26,200 nt of DNA from JAVBMO01 sp031552355 (GCA_031552355.1 JAVBMO010000042.1:1-26200), one strand, 5' to 3'. Positions 16,017-25,693 are shown, counted from the stretch's first letter. Made by a program: numbers and translations. Notes: generated by a model not told the origin, from the sequence alone.

Positions 16017-17672
16017 ATGAAAAAATATTTCCTCTTAACCATTTTTGTTGTCAGCGCTTTTTGCAGTTCTGCGCAAGAAATAAGTAACAATACTGCTTTT
16101 GATATTTCAAAAAATATAGAAATTTTCTGCTCGGCATACAAAAACCTGCATCTTAATTATGTGGACGAAGTAAATTCCGGAGAATTGATAAAAACGGGTT
16201 TGGACGCCATGTTGGAATCCCTTGACCCTTACACCAATTTTATTCCCGAATCGGATATCGAAGATGTAAAGCTTCAAATTTTCGGTCAATATGGCGGCAT
16301 TGGCGCTTTAATCCAACAAAATGGCGACAAAATCTGCATTTCGGAACCTTACGAAGGTCTTCCTGCTCAAAAGGCGGGGTTGCAAGCAGGCGACATTATC
16401 CTCAAAGTCAATGGCTCTTCTACCAAAGGGAAAAACGTAAGCGATATCAGTTCTATTTTGAGAGGACAGGCCGGAACGCCGATCTCACTTACTATTGAAA
16501 GAAACAAACAAATCATTGACAAAACCATTACCCGCGAAGAAATTAAAATGAACCCTGTTCCTTATTTCGGCATGGTAAAAAATGATGTGGGTTATATCCG
16601 CTTAAACGAATTTACCCAAAATTGCGGAAAGGAAGTGGAAAATGCTTTCCTAAAACTGAAAGAACAAAATCCTAATTTAAAAGGTTTATTGCTTGACCTT
16701 AGAGGCAATGGCGGCGGACTTTTGAATGAGGCTGTAAATATCGTAAATTTGTTTGTAGATAAAGGGAATCTAGTCGTAAGCACCAAAGGGAAAATCTCAG
16801 AAAGAAACACTTATCACAGAACAACATCTTCAGCTTTAGACCTTAAAATTCCTGTAATTGTATTGGTAAACGGTTCCAGCGCTTCGGCTTCGGAAATTGT
16901 TGCCGGTAGTTTGCAAGATTTCGACAGAGCTGTTATTTTAGGGCAACGCACTTTCGGAAAAGGCTTGGTTCAAAACATTATTCCTTTGACTTACAACGCT
17001 CAAATGAAAGTCACCACGGCCAAATACTATATTCCCAGCGGAAGATGTATTCAAGCCCTTGACTACAGCCACAAAGATGAAAACGGAAAAGCCAGCAAAG
17101 TCCCCGATTCTTTGAAAACTGCCTATGAAACTTTGCGCAACAAACGTACGGTTTACGACGGTTTTGGCATTGAACCCGATGTGGAAACTTTGATAGAAGA
17201 AGCCAATAGTTTGGAAATAAGCCTTATTCAACAAAATATGATTTTCAACTATGCCACACGTTTCCGTGAAAAAAATCCTACCATTGCCGAAGCTTCAAAA
17301 TTTCAAATTACTGAGGATATTTTCCAAGATTTCAAATCTTTCCTTGCTGAAAACAACTTGAAATATTCTACCAACACAGAAAAAACTTTGAACGAATTGA
17401 AAACCGTTTCCGAATCTGAAAAATACACGTCCGTAAATGCTGAAATAGACGTTTTACTAAAGAAAATAGAGGACGAAAAGAAAAACGATTTGGACAAAAG
17501 CCGTAAACGTGTGGAAGAGATGTTGAAGTCTGAAATTCTTTCGCGTTACTACTATCAAAAAGGCAGAATTGAAGGAACTTTAAATGAAGATCCTGACGTT
17601 ATAAAAGCATTGGAAATACTCAATACGCCCAAAGCCTACGACAATATTTTGAATCCTGTAGCCAAAAAATAA
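16017..17672 (+). CDS. S41 family C-terminal processing peptidase (CtpA/Prc-like)
   Basis: A 551-residue periplasmic serine protease that clips C-termini of exported proteins. Residues 1-19 are a signal peptide (SSA|QE). An N-terminal helical part contains DPYTNFIPE, followed by a PDZ domain at about 90-180 (GGIGALI, PAQKAGLQAGDIILKVNG) and the S41 catalytic core. The catalytic Ser is Ser290 in SASASE, with Lys315 (FGKG) 25 residues later and Gln319, the spacing seen in CtpB and Prc. A C-terminal helical region (about 380-551) is rich in Lys and Glu. It heads a run with the O-antigen ligase, topA and mqnA (20-, 6- and 12-bp gaps). Confidence 0.94.
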   Translation: MKKYFLLTIFVVSAFCSSAQEISNNTAFDISKNIEIFCSAYKNLHLNYVDEVNSGELIKTGLDAMLESLDPYTNFIPESDIEDVKLQIFGQYGGIGALIQQNGDKICISEPYEGLPAQKAGLQAGDIILKVNGSSTKGKNVSDISSILRGQAGTPISLTIERNKQIIDKTITREEIKMNPVPYFGMVKNDVGYIRLNEFTQNCGKEVENAFLKLKEQNPNLKGLLLDLRGNGGGLLNEAVNIVNLFVDKGNLVVSTKGKISERNTYHRTTSSALDLKIPVIVLVNGSSASASEIVAGSLQDFDRAVILGQRTFGKGLVQNIIPLTYNAQMKVTTAKYYIPSGRCIQALDYSHKDENGKASKVPDSLKTAYETLRNKRTVYDGFGIEPDVETLIEEANSLEISLIQQNMIFNYATRFREKNPTIAEASKFQITEDIFQDFKSFLAENNLKYSTNTEKTLNELKTVSESEKYTSVNAEIDVLLKKIEDEKKNDLDKSRKRVEEMLKSEILSRYYYQKGRIEGTLNEDPDVIKALEILNTPKAYDNILNPVAKK

Positions 17673-17692
17673 GCTGCTGAAAAGAATTTTTA

Positions 17693-19297
17693 ATGCTTCA
17701 GAATCGAGAAAAATATCACCAATACATCCATTTTGGACTTCTTTGTCTTTTAGTGGTTGCCATTCCTATTTCAAAGTTTCTGATGAGCCTTTCGCTTATC
17801 TTGATTTCTTTGAATTGGTTTGCACGTGCTAATTTCAAAGGAAAGTTTGCCAACAAGCAAAACAATATTCTTCTTTTCAGCATTTTGTTGCTCTTTTTCA
17901 TCCATTTTTTCTGGCTTGCCAACACTCAAGATTTTTCTTATGCCTTTCACGACATTCGTATAAAACTGCCTTTATTTGCATTACCACTTGCCTTATTTAC
18001 CACGCCGGCCCTGACCGGAAAACAGGAAAAATATCTGTTCGGCATTTATTCTTTGGCGGTATTCCTCATCAGTATTGTGGTTTTTTACCGGGGAATTCAT
18101 GTTTTTCCATTAGAATACAGAAGCGCCGTTTTAGGGGTTTCCCATATTTTATTCAGCATTAATGTTTGTTTTGTCTTTTTTATCATTTTGTTGAATTTAC
18201 CGGCAATAGCAAAAATTTCACGTTTTTGGATTCCTGTTGCCATTCTTGTTTTACTTTGGTTTATAGGAATTTTACTTCTATTACAATCCTACACAGGTAT
18301 TTTTATCCTTTCGGCTACTTCTTTCCTTTTGCTGCTAAACAAAATTATTTTTTCGCCCAACAAAAAAATCAGAATCAGTACCACCATTTTTGTGTTGCTG
18401 CTCATTGCCGGAGTCAGTGTTTTATGTTTGTATCAATACAACTCTTACTACACGCCTAAATACCCTTCCGACAAGCCCCAACCGCAATACACCAAAGCAG
18501 GGAATCCATACAATGCCCCGGATTACAGGATTATTGAAGATGGCAATTATATTTCCACCTATATTTGCGAAGTTGAATTGAAGGAAGCTTGGGAAAAACG
18601 GAGTTCAAAATCCATTGAAACGTCTGTAGAAGATTTTCGCCTGCGAGATGTTTTGGTTCGTTACCTGAACTCTAAAGGCTTGCCCAAAGATGCGGAAGGC
18701 GTTGAACAACTTTCAACAACTGATATTGAAAATATTGAGAAAGGGATTCCCAATGTTTCTTATGCCCAACATTTTAGTGTAAGAAAAATGTTCTCAACAC
18801 TTTTTTTCCAGTGGGAAGTTTATTCTCATTCACGCAATGCCAAAGGGTCTTCTGTTTTTCAACGGCTTGAACTTTGGGGAAATGGCATTAAAATTGTTGA
18901 AAAAAATCCGGTTTTCGGCGTGGGTACCGGCGATGTTGCCAACGAAATTAAAACGCAGTTGGTAGCAGACAATTCAGAATTGAAAGATTCCAATATGAGA
19001 ACCCACAACCAATATTTGACATTTATGCTAACATTTGGAATTGTGGGTTTCTTTTTAGCCCTGTTTTCCCTGTTTTATGGAACATTCAAATTAAATCTTT
19101 ATAAAAAAAATATTCTTTTTTTTGCATTTTTTTCCATTGCTTTACTGTCTATGTGTTCGGAAGACACTTTAGAAACACAGGCCGGATGCACATTTTTTGC
19201 ATTCTTTTATGCCTATTTTCTAAGTTCGGAATCACAAAAGAAATTCGGAAAAATCCGCTTGCAAACAACAGATAACAATCGTCCCAAAAATACGTAA
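17693..19297 (+). CDS. O-antigen ligase / Wzy family membrane protein
   Basis: A 534-residue inner-membrane protein of the Wzy_C/WaaL superfamily, which joins or polymerises undecaprenyl-linked glycans, typically O-antigen onto lipid A-core. Eight or so hydrophobic helices fill residues 12-260. A long periplasmic loop of about 180 residues (250-440) follows, containing LWGNGIKIVEKNPVFGVGTGD and ending at MRTHNQYL with the conserved His438. Final helices lie at about 445-520. The large loop and the THNQYL motif are diagnostic of the family. In type IX secretion bacteria an LPS ligase of this type also matters for anchoring secreted cargo, which fits the C25 protease and lptE in the same window, although they are separated by the accessory region. 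Ligase versus polymerase cannot be settled from sequence. Confidence 0.83.
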   Translation: MLQNREKYHQYIHFGLLCLLVVAIPISKFLMSLSLILISLNWFARANFKGKFANKQNNILLFSILLLFFIHFFWLANTQDFSYAFHDIRIKLPLFALPLALFTTPALTGKQEKYLFGIYSLAVFLISIVVFYRGIHVFPLEYRSAVLGVSHILFSINVCFVFFIILLNLPAIAKISRFWIPVAILVLLWFIGILLLLQSYTGIFILSATSFLLLLNKIIFSPNKKIRISTTIFVLLLIAGVSVLCLYQYNSYYTPKYPSDKPQPQYTKAGNPYNAPDYRIIEDGNYISTYICEVELKEAWEKRSSKSIETSVEDFRLRDVLVRYLNSKGLPKDAEGVEQLSTTDIENIEKGIPNVSYAQHFSVRKMFSTLFFQWEVYSHSRNAKGSSVFQRLELWGNGIKIVEKNPVFGVGTGDVANEIKTQLVADNSELKDSNMRTHNQYLTFMLTFGIVGFFLALFSLFYGTFKLNLYKKNILFFAFFSIALLSMCSEDTLETQAGCTFFAFFYAYFLSSESQKKFGKIRLQTTDNNRPKNT

Positions 19298-19303
19298 TAA
19301 GCT

Positions 19304-21622
19304 ATGCCAAAGAATCTTGTAATTGTTGAGTCCCCTGCGAAAGCAAAAACTATTGAAAAATATCTAGGCCCGGACTATCAGGTAAAATCCAGTTACGGCC
19401 ACGTCAGAGATCTCGTAAAAAAAGATTTAAGTATTGATTTAGAACATAATTACGCGCCCATATATAAAGTTTCTGAAGACAAAACCAAAGTGGTGACAGA
19501 ACTGAAGAAACTAGCCAAAGCAGCCGAAGTGGTTTGGCTGGCTTCCGATGAAGACCGCGAAGGAGAAGCTATTGCTTGGCACTTGAAAGAAACTTTAGGT
19601 TTGAAAGACGACAAAGTAAAACGGATTGTATTTAATGAAATTACCAAATCGGCCATTCTCAATGCCATTGAAAATCCGAGAACTATAGACCAAAATTTGG
19701 TTGATGCGCAACAGGCTCGCCGTATTTTAGACCGTTTGGTAGGTTACGAAATTTCGCCTATTCTTTGGACAAAAATAAAAACAGGCTTGTCTGCAGGACG
19801 TGTGCAATCAGTAGCTGTCCGCCTGATTGTGGAACGCGAAGAGGAAGTTAAAAATTTCCAAAGCACACCTTATTTTCGTACCATTGCAGAATTTAAACTT
19901 CCTAAAGAAACTAAAACCCTGCAAGCAGAGCTTTCCAAACGTTTTGAGAAAGAAGAGGAATCCGAAAAATTCCTGAAAGACTGTATTTCCGCAACCTTTA
20001 CTGTGAATGCTGTGGAAAAGAAACCGGCAAAAAAAAGCCCAGCAGCGCCTTTTACAACTTCTACCCTACAGCAGGAAGCCAACAGAAAATTAGGTTTCCC
20101 TGTAGCTAAGACTATGGTGGTGGCGCAACAACTTTATGAAGCAGGGCTTATCACCTATATGCGTACCGATTCCGTAAACCTTTCCTCTTTTGCGCTTTCT
20201 ATGGCAAAAGAAGAAGTGGAACGTGTGTATGGTCAAAAATATGTTAAAACAAGGAATTTTACCACCAAAACCAAAGGTGCACAAGAAGCCCACGAAGCCA
20301 TTCGTCCCACACAGTTGAGCGTTCATAATATTGATGGCGATGCTTCGCAAAAACGCCTTTACGAATTGATTTGGAAACGTACCATTGCTTCGCAAATGAG
20401 CGATGCCGAATTGGAAAAAACCGATATCGACATTGCCATTTCCAACCGTAAAGAAACTTTTTCAGCCCATGGCGAAGTGGTTATTTTTGATGGATTTTTG
20501 AAAGTCTATCTTGAATCTCAAGACGACGAAAACGACGAAAGTACTGAAAAAGTGCTACCGGCTTTGTCCGTCGGTCAAACTTTGGAAACCGATAAAATCA
20601 ATTCCACACAACAATTCACTCAACATCCTCCTCGCTATACCGAGGCAAGTTTGGTAAAGAAATTGGAAGATTTGGGTATTGGCCGTCCGTCAACTTATGC
20701 GCCCACCATTTCCACCATTCAAAAAAGGGAGTATGTGGTAAAAGAAGACCGCGACGGATATTTGCGTCCTTATATAGTGTTGAGTTTGACAAAAAACAAT
20801 CTTGAAAAAGCGACCAAAACAGCTAAAACCGATTTTGAAAAGAACAAACTGTTTCCAACCGACATAGGTACTGTGGTAAATTCGTTTTTGGTTGAAAATT
20901 TCGACACCATTCTTGATTATAATTTTACGGCAAAAGTAGAAAAAGATTTCGACCAAGTGGCCTCAGGTTCAAAAAAATGGGAAAAGGTTATTGATACATT
21001 TTACAAACCTTTCCACGAAACCATAGAATTTACATCTAAAAATTCAAAAAGGGCAAGTGGTGAACGTTTGTTGGGCGTTGATCCCAAAACCGGAAAAAAT
21101 GTGTATGCAAAAATCGGACGCTATGGGACCTTGGTCCAAATTGGCGAAACCAAATCAGAGGAAAAACCTCAATTTGCATCCATGAAAAAAGGTCAAAGCA
21201 TTGACACCATTACTTTGGATGAAGCTTTACCTCTATTTGATTTACCACGAAATACAGGGACTTTTGAAGACAAAGACATGATTGTCGCCATCGGGAAATT
21301 CGGCCCTTATATCAGACATGACAATAAGTTTTATTCTTTGCCTAAAACCGAAGACCCTTATACAATTGAGGGAAAACGTTGTATCGAAATTATCCGCCAG
21401 AAACGCATTGCCGATATTGAAAAAGAAAAGCTGAAAGCCTTATTGCCACGAGAACTCGGTGAATACGAAGGCGGAAAAATCAGCATCAATACCGGAAGAT
21501 TCGGCCCCTATTTTATCTATAAAGAAAAAAATCACCGCCTTCCTAAAGGCACAGATCCTTTGACTGTTACTTTGGACGAAGTGATTCCACTTTTGAGCAA
21601 AGGTAGTAAAACAAAGAAATAG
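19304..21622 (+). CDS. topA: DNA topoisomerase I
   Basis: A 772-residue type IA topoisomerase that relaxes negative supercoils. The Toprim domain opens with LVIVESPAKAKTIEKYLG (Glu9) and has SDEDREGEA with Asp82/Asp84 for Mg2+. The active-site tyrosine is Tyr285 in GLITYMRTDS. ARRILDRLVGYEISPILW and GRPSTYAPTISTI are core landmarks. The C-terminus holds three glycine-rich repeats (about 588-614, 645-690 and 710-765; each has a GRYG/GKFG/GRFG turn) in place of zinc fingers, since no CxxC pairs are present. It starts 6 bp after the ligase stop and 12 bp before mqnA. Confidence 0.98.
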   Translation: MPKNLVIVESPAKAKTIEKYLGPDYQVKSSYGHVRDLVKKDLSIDLEHNYAPIYKVSEDKTKVVTELKKLAKAAEVVWLASDEDREGEAIAWHLKETLGLKDDKVKRIVFNEITKSAILNAIENPRTIDQNLVDAQQARRILDRLVGYEISPILWTKIKTGLSAGRVQSVAVRLIVEREEEVKNFQSTPYFRTIAEFKLPKETKTLQAELSKRFEKEEESEKFLKDCISATFTVNAVEKKPAKKSPAAPFTTSTLQQEANRKLGFPVAKTMVVAQQLYEAGLITYMRTDSVNLSSFALSMAKEEVERVYGQKYVKTRNFTTKTKGAQEAHEAIRPTQLSVHNIDGDASQKRLYELIWKRTIASQMSDAELEKTDIDIAISNRKETFSAHGEVVIFDGFLKVYLESQDDENDESTEKVLPALSVGQTLETDKINSTQQFTQHPPRYTEASLVKKLEDLGIGRPSTYAPTISTIQKREYVVKEDRDGYLRPYIVLSLTKNNLEKATKTAKTDFEKNKLFPTDIGTVVNSFLVENFDTILDYNFTAKVEKDFDQVASGSKKWEKVIDTFYKPFHETIEFTSKNSKRASGERLLGVDPKTGKNVYAKIGRYGTLVQIGETKSEEKPQFASMKKGQSIDTITLDEALPLFDLPRNTGTFEDKDMIVAIGKFGPYIRHDNKFYSLPKTEDPYTIEGKRCIEIIRQKRIADIEKEKLKALLPRELGEYEGGKISINTGRFGPYFIYKEKNHRLPKGTDPLTVTLDEVIPLLSKGSKTKK

Positions 21623-21634
21623 GCTTCATTAGTA

Positions 21635-22384
21635 ATGAAAATTGCGGCGGTATCGTATCTCAACACAAAACCTTTGATTTCGGGGCTTGAACTATCCAAA
21701 GAACTCGAAAACATAGATTTGCATTTGGTTGTACCTTCGCTTTGTTCCCAAATGCTTTTGGAAGGAGAGGTAGATATTGCCTTGGTTCCTGTAGGAAGTT
21801 TGTGGCTTTTCCCGAAAAATTTCAGGATTGTAACCAACTATTGCATTGGCGCCGAAGGGAAAGTCGATTCAGTACTATTGCTTTCGCAAAAACCTTTGCA
21901 CGAAATAGATACTATTTACCTTGACCCCGACTCCCAAACTTCTGTGGAGTTGGTCAAGCTTTTGGCAAAAGAACACTGGAAAATACAACCTGAATGGGCG
22001 CCTGCAAAAGGTGTAGAAAACCCCGAGAGTGTTGTTCTTATTGGCGACAAAACCTTCTCTAAGCGAAAAGAATACCGCTACCAATACGACTTGGCCGAAG
22101 CCTGGCAGGAGTACACCGGATTGCCTTTTGTCTTTGCTTGCTGGTTGGCAAACGAAAATGTTTCCGACAAATTTTGCCAACAACTCAACAACGCTTTTGA
22201 ACTGGGAATCCAAAATATCCCTAAGCTTGTAAAGCAAATAAAAACACCCGATTTGGATGAAGATGCCTTACGGTATTATTACGAAAAATCCATCAAATAC
22301 CAACTATCACCTAAAAAACTGGAAGCCTTGGCTTTATTTCTACAAAAAGGTTTTGGAATTTCGTTGAATGATTTTATCAGATAG
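21635..22384 (+). CDS. mqnA: Chorismate dehydratase MqnA
   Basis: A 249-residue enzyme of the MqnA/MqnD family that converts chorismate to 3-enolpyruvylbenzoate, the first step of the futalosine route to menaquinone. It starts with KIAAVSYLNTKPL and contains VDIALVPVGSLW and LPFVFACWLA, typical of MqnA, with a periplasmic-binding-protein fold but no signal peptide, so it is cytosolic. MqnD is the main alternative; the SYLNTKPL start favours MqnA. It is the last gene of the S41/ligase/topA run; the following 200 bp hold a new promoter. Confidence 0.88.
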   Translation: MKIAAVSYLNTKPLISGLELSKELENIDLHLVVPSLCSQMLLEGEVDIALVPVGSLWLFPKNFRIVTNYCIGAEGKVDSVLLLSQKPLHEIDTIYLDPDSQTSVELVKLLAKEHWKIQPEWAPAKGVENPESVVLIGDKTFSKRKEYRYQYDLAEAWQEYTGLPFVFACWLANENVSDKFCQQLNNAFELGIQNIPKLVKQIKTPDLDEDALRYYYEKSIKYQLSPKKLEALALFLQKGFGISLNDFIR

Positions 22385-22554
22385 AATACACATGGTTTGT
22401 CTATCTGCTTCTTAATTTTCAATCTAAATCCTTAATTGAGGAAGCTTTTTGCTTAAAACACTGTAAAGATTAATCATTTCTTACATTTACTAACGCAATA
22501 AAAATCTTAATATTTTCGTAGTATAATAGTAAAAATTGCGTAACAAGACTCTTA

Positions 22555-22562
22555 TACTTTTG
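22555..22562 (+). promoter_or_regulatory. -7 box for the porin gene
   Basis: TACTTTTG fits TAnnTTTG and lies 24 nt before the ATG chosen at 22587. The 22385-22554 stretch upstream is AT-rich with no other clear element. Confidence 0.45.
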
Positions 22563-22586
22563 CATCATAAATTAAAACAAAAATAT

Positions 22587-23918
22587 ATGAATATGCAAAA
22601 GTCTATGAACGCAAAAAAAAATGTTATTATCTTTTACAGAGCCTTTATTGTGTTGTCTGTTTTTTTATGTTTGTCGGTGAAAGGTTCTACGCAAGAGGCA
22701 GATACAGCTGCCTTGCAAGAACCGGTATTAACTTCTACGGAAAAATTAGAACAGAAAAACCAATTCCTTGAAGAGGGTCTGAAAATCTTACAAAAATTCA
22801 AAGTATCGGGTTATATCCAAACACAATACCAATGGGGTGAAAAAGATGCTTCTTTGAAAGTGGGAGGTGCGAATGAAAATCCTGAAGAATCTTTCAGCCG
22901 ATTTGGGATTCGCCGCGGACGTATCAAATTTACTTATGAAAATGGCATTGCTTCAGGAGTTTTTCAATTGGATATGACTGAAAAAGGTGTTGGCATAAAA
23001 GATGCTTACCTGAATGTGAAAGATCCTTGGATTGGCACCATAGCCTTAAAAGCCGGTATTTTTGACCGACCATTCGGCTATGAGATCAGCTATTCTTCTT
23101 CACGACGCGAATCTCCCGAACGTTCAACCATTTTCCAAACGCTTTTCCCCGAAGAACGCGACTTGGGCGCCATGCTCACCCTTCAAGCTCCAAAAACATC
23201 ACCTTGGAATATCTTGAAATTAGAGGGGGGATTATTTGCCGGAAATGGTATCAAATTGGAAACCGACAGTCGCTTGGATTTCATCGGACATTTGTCAGCC
23301 AATAAAAATATTGGCAGCGATATTAAAATCGGCGGGGGTGTTTCATACTATAATGGTGGTGTTTATGAAGGATCCAAAAAGATTTACACAATGGATGGAA
23401 GCGGATTTATTGTAGATAGCACTGATGATAATCTGGGGAAATATGCCAAACGTGAATATGTTGGTTTCGATTTACAATTCAGCGTCATGAGTATCTTGGG
23501 TATGACACAGTTCAGAGGCGAGTATTTGACGGGACAACAACCCGGTTCTTCTTCGTCTACCAAAAGCCCCAATAGCTCAACTTTACCGACAAACGACACT
23601 TATATCCGTAATTTCAATGGTGGGTATATCATGTTGGTACAAGATATCGGTCAATTACCTTTTTCCGCTGTGTTGAAATACGATTGGTATGATCCTAATA
23701 CCAAAGTTTCGGGCGATGAAATTGGAACACACAAAACAGGGAAAGCAGATATAGCTCAAAATACTTTTGGTGTGGGTGTGTTGTGGCGCGCTACAAACAA
23801 TTTACGTTTACAAGCGTATTATGAATTCAATAAAAACGAGACATCAGCTAACCTTGCCGGCTATGATTCCGACCGCAAAGATGATGTATTCACTTTAAGA
23901 TTGCAATATAAGTTTTAA
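22587..23918 (+). CDS. OprO/OprP-type outer-membrane porin
   Basis: A 443-residue beta-barrel porin of the phosphate-selective (OprO/P) superfamily. I chose the ATG at 22587; ATGs at 22593 and 22605 are also possible and all precede the signal peptide (about residues 14-36, ending near VKGSTQ). A short coiled-coil region (about 50-70, LEQKNQFLEEGLKILQKF) comes before the barrel, like the N-terminal trimer helix of such porins. The barrel begins VSGYIQTQYQW and contains RFGIRRGRIKFTYENG, DAYLNVKDPWIGTIALKAGIF and RESPERS, which are family landmarks. It ends with an aromatic residue (LRLQYKF). Substrate selectivity cannot be read from sequence. It appears monocistronic, with its own promoter and a strong terminator. 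Confidence 0.85.
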   Translation: MNMQKSMNAKKNVIIFYRAFIVLSVFLCLSVKGSTQEADTAALQEPVLTSTEKLEQKNQFLEEGLKILQKFKVSGYIQTQYQWGEKDASLKVGGANENPEESFSRFGIRRGRIKFTYENGIASGVFQLDMTEKGVGIKDAYLNVKDPWIGTIALKAGIFDRPFGYEISYSSSRRESPERSTIFQTLFPEERDLGAMLTLQAPKTSPWNILKLEGGLFAGNGIKLETDSRLDFIGHLSANKNIGSDIKIGGGVSYYNGGVYEGSKKIYTMDGSGFIVDSTDDNLGKYAKREYVGFDLQFSVMSILGMTQFRGEYLTGQQPGSSSSTKSPNSSTLPTNDTYIRNFNGGYIMLVQDIGQLPFSAVLKYDWYDPNTKVSGDEIGTHKTGKADIAQNTFGVGVLWRATNNLRLQAYYEFNKNETSANLAGYDSDRKDDVFTLRLQYKF

Positions 23919-23954
23919 AACAATAAGCAGCAACTGAAAATTTCCATAATAACC

Positions 23955-23992
23955 AAACAAGGGTTTCGCTTTAGCACGAAACCCTTGTTTTT
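23955..23992 (+). terminator. Strong intrinsic terminator after the porin gene
   Basis: AAACAAGGGTTTCG (23955-23968) pairs perfectly over 14 bp with CGAAACCCTTGTTT (23977-23990) around loop CTTTAGCA, and the U-tract GTTTTT follows. It lies 36 bp after the porin stop. The symmetric AAA/TTT ends let it also serve the convergent minus-strand gene. Confidence 0.9.
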
Positions 23993-24052
23993 CATAGTTA
24001 TACTTGACAATGTTTAATATCTCAACATTTTTTTTTGCAAAAGAGATATTGC

Positions 24053-24724
24053 TTATTTCTTCTTTTCTACAACTACATAGGCATCTTCGCCATCTTTAGA
24101 TATGGGTTGGTAGTAAACGCCGTTATAGATAACATATTTTTGTCCGTCAATAGTTTCCTCTTTGGCGCCTTCGGGAAGTTTTGGAACTATAATGCCATTA
24201 GGCGCTTTTACCACTTTGTATTTGCTTCCGTCCTTCACATAATAATCGCCGCCATAGTAATAATAATCGCTGTCGTTGAGTACAATTTTGGTGTATCCGC
24301 TTGGCAATTTGTCTATGGTAGCGCCTATAGGAGCAGGAACAGCCTTATAGCCATCATCCACTTTTTCGTAATAAACGCCGTTGTCGTAGTGGTAAGTTGA
24401 GTTTTCTACTGTAATAATAATAGCTGCAGTGGTCAATGTGGCAACAAAAAATCCTACAGGATGCCAATAAGGTCCCCAAACATAAGGAACAAATGGATGG
24501 TAAAAGTATGGGTAAACCGGAACAGGATGTACCACCACAGGTACAGGCCGCACAGGAACAACCGGAACCGGGCGTACCGGAACTACAGGTACAGGCCTTA
24601 CGGCAACCGGACGCGCATAGCGGAACCGTTGTGCTTGAACTTCGTTATTGAAACCAGCAAAAAAGCATATACTGAGTCCAGCTGTAAATAAAATTTGTTT
24701 CAGAGGTAAATTTAAGGTTTTCAT
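24053..24724 (-). CDS. DUF6515 family exported protein with Pro-Val repeats
   Basis: A 223-residue envelope protein. The signal peptide ends at about residue 31 (VQA|QR). Residues 38-75 are a low-complexity array of RPVPVVPV units. A Tyr/Trp-rich and hydrophobic stretch (about 78-110, FVATLTTAAIIITV) follows; it may be a membrane-associated segment. The rest holds three related units of the form YYxGxYY...Y.VV.APxGxxIxxLPxG, a pattern typical of DUF6515. The function is unknown. It lies 27 bp downstream of the DUF2092 gene on the same strand, so the two form an operon. The Pro-Val array may act as a rigid spacer across the periplasm or cell wall; this is inference. Confidence 0.78.
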   Translation of the reverse strand: MKTLNLPLKQILFTAGLSICFFAGFNNEVQAQRFRYARPVAVRPVPVVPVRPVPVVPVRPVPVVVHPVPVYPYFYHPFVPYVWGPYWHPVGFFVATLTTAAIIITVENSTYHYDNGVYYEKVDDGYKAVPAPIGATIDKLPSGYTKIVLNDSDYYYYGGDYYVKDGSKYKVVKAPNGIIVPKLPEGAKEETIDGQKYVIYNGVYYQPISKDGEDAYVVVEKKK

Positions 24725-24751
24725 ATTGTTGTCGTTTTAGTATTGTACAAA

Positions 24752-25486
24752 TTAATTTTGTTTAGGATGAAATTTAATTTCTGTAGCTTGTGGTGGCTTG
24801 TTGAAATGGAAAATGCTGGAATTGAATATTTCATTAAATTGCCAATTGTCGTAATAAGCTTCATAGCGTGTTGGTTCTTCTTCGGAAGTATAGATAATTT
24901 GTACTTTTACAGGAACAAAAATTTCGTCAGAGGAAATCCAAAATTGGAACGACATATATTCATTTTTTCCGGCAATGTGAAAGCAGTTTTTACCTTGAAC
25001 TTGTGTTATACCCAAATAACCTAAAGACACACCTTTGTCAAGCAAATTCTTTAAAAAGCTCGGATAAAAGAAATCTGCTGCAGGAAAATCGTATCCCAAT
25101 GAATTATGCATGGTGTCAATAGTAGCCAAAATGTTAGCAGGGGCTTTTCGCTGTGCATAAAAGTTTTTAAGAAAAGAGTAGTAGGTGAGATTTTTACCAT
25201 CATAGATAAAAGAAATCTGACCCTTGTCACCATTTGATTTCACTTTGAATTTGTCGGGGAATTGCAAAGTAACATCATATTGTTGGGAGCATTGTGTCAA
25301 GCCGAATTCATCTGTAGCAGCATCATATAAAATATGGGCTGTGAATTTACACGATTTTAATTCCTGAAAATTGTTTTCTGTTTCTTGTAAAATGTAAGTA
25401 GCAACAGAATCAACTCTCTGTGCTTGGAGGCCAAATGGGAAAAGGATTCCCACACAAAATACGGATAAAAAATGTAGTTTTTTCAT
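24752..25486 (-). CDS. DUF2092 family periplasmic protein (LolA-like fold)
   Basis: A 244-residue exported protein with a signal peptide ending at about residue 22 (LQA|QR). The mature part reads as beta strands in the order expected for DUF2092, distantly similar to LolA/LolB lipid-carrying folds: VTLQFPDKFKVKSNGDKGQ, FIYDGKNLTYYSFLKNFYA and FQFWISSDEIFVPVKVQIIY. Function is unestablished; binding of a lipid or hydrophobic ligand is a reasonable guess from the fold. It is the first gene of a two-gene operon with DUF6515. No convincing TAnnTTTG box is visible upstream. Confidence 0.8.
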   Translation of the reverse strand: MKKLHFLSVFCVGILFPFGLQAQRVDSVATYILQETENNFQELKSCKFTAHILYDAATDEFGLTQCSQQYDVTLQFPDKFKVKSNGDKGQISFIYDGKNLTYYSFLKNFYAQRKAPANILATIDTMHNSLGYDFPAADFFYPSFLKNLLDKGVSLGYLGITQVQGKNCFHIAGKNEYMSFQFWISSDEIFVPVKVQIIYTSEEEPTRYEAYYDNWQFNEIFNSSIFHFNKPPQATEIKFHPKQN

Positions 25487-25655
25487 AGTATCAAAATGTT
25501 TTGAGTTAATGTATTTTTTGATGTTAAATACAAAAATCTTGCCAAAACTTTTATGGAATATGATTCTTATTTCATCACATAGGTAGATAGAAATTATGAG
25601 GAAAATCTACGTAGAACTATTTGTCTACAGGATTTATCTTTATTTATCACAAAAT

Positions 25656-25693
25656 AAAATCCCCGACAAAGCAAAGCCTGTTGGGGATTTTTT
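25656..25693. terminator. Orphan bidirectional intrinsic terminator
   Basis: AAAATCCCCGAC (25656-25667) pairs with GTTGGGGATTTT (25680-25691) with one G-U pair and a 12-nt loop, followed by a U-run; the reverse strand also ends in a T-rich run. No plus-strand gene lies upstream, since the nearest genes are on the minus strand. Confidence 0.75.

Noticed and set aside
22430..22450. CCTTAATTGAGG imperfect palindrome after mqnA as a terminator
   Set aside because: The stem is short and mismatched, and no stable GC pairing precedes the TTTTT.
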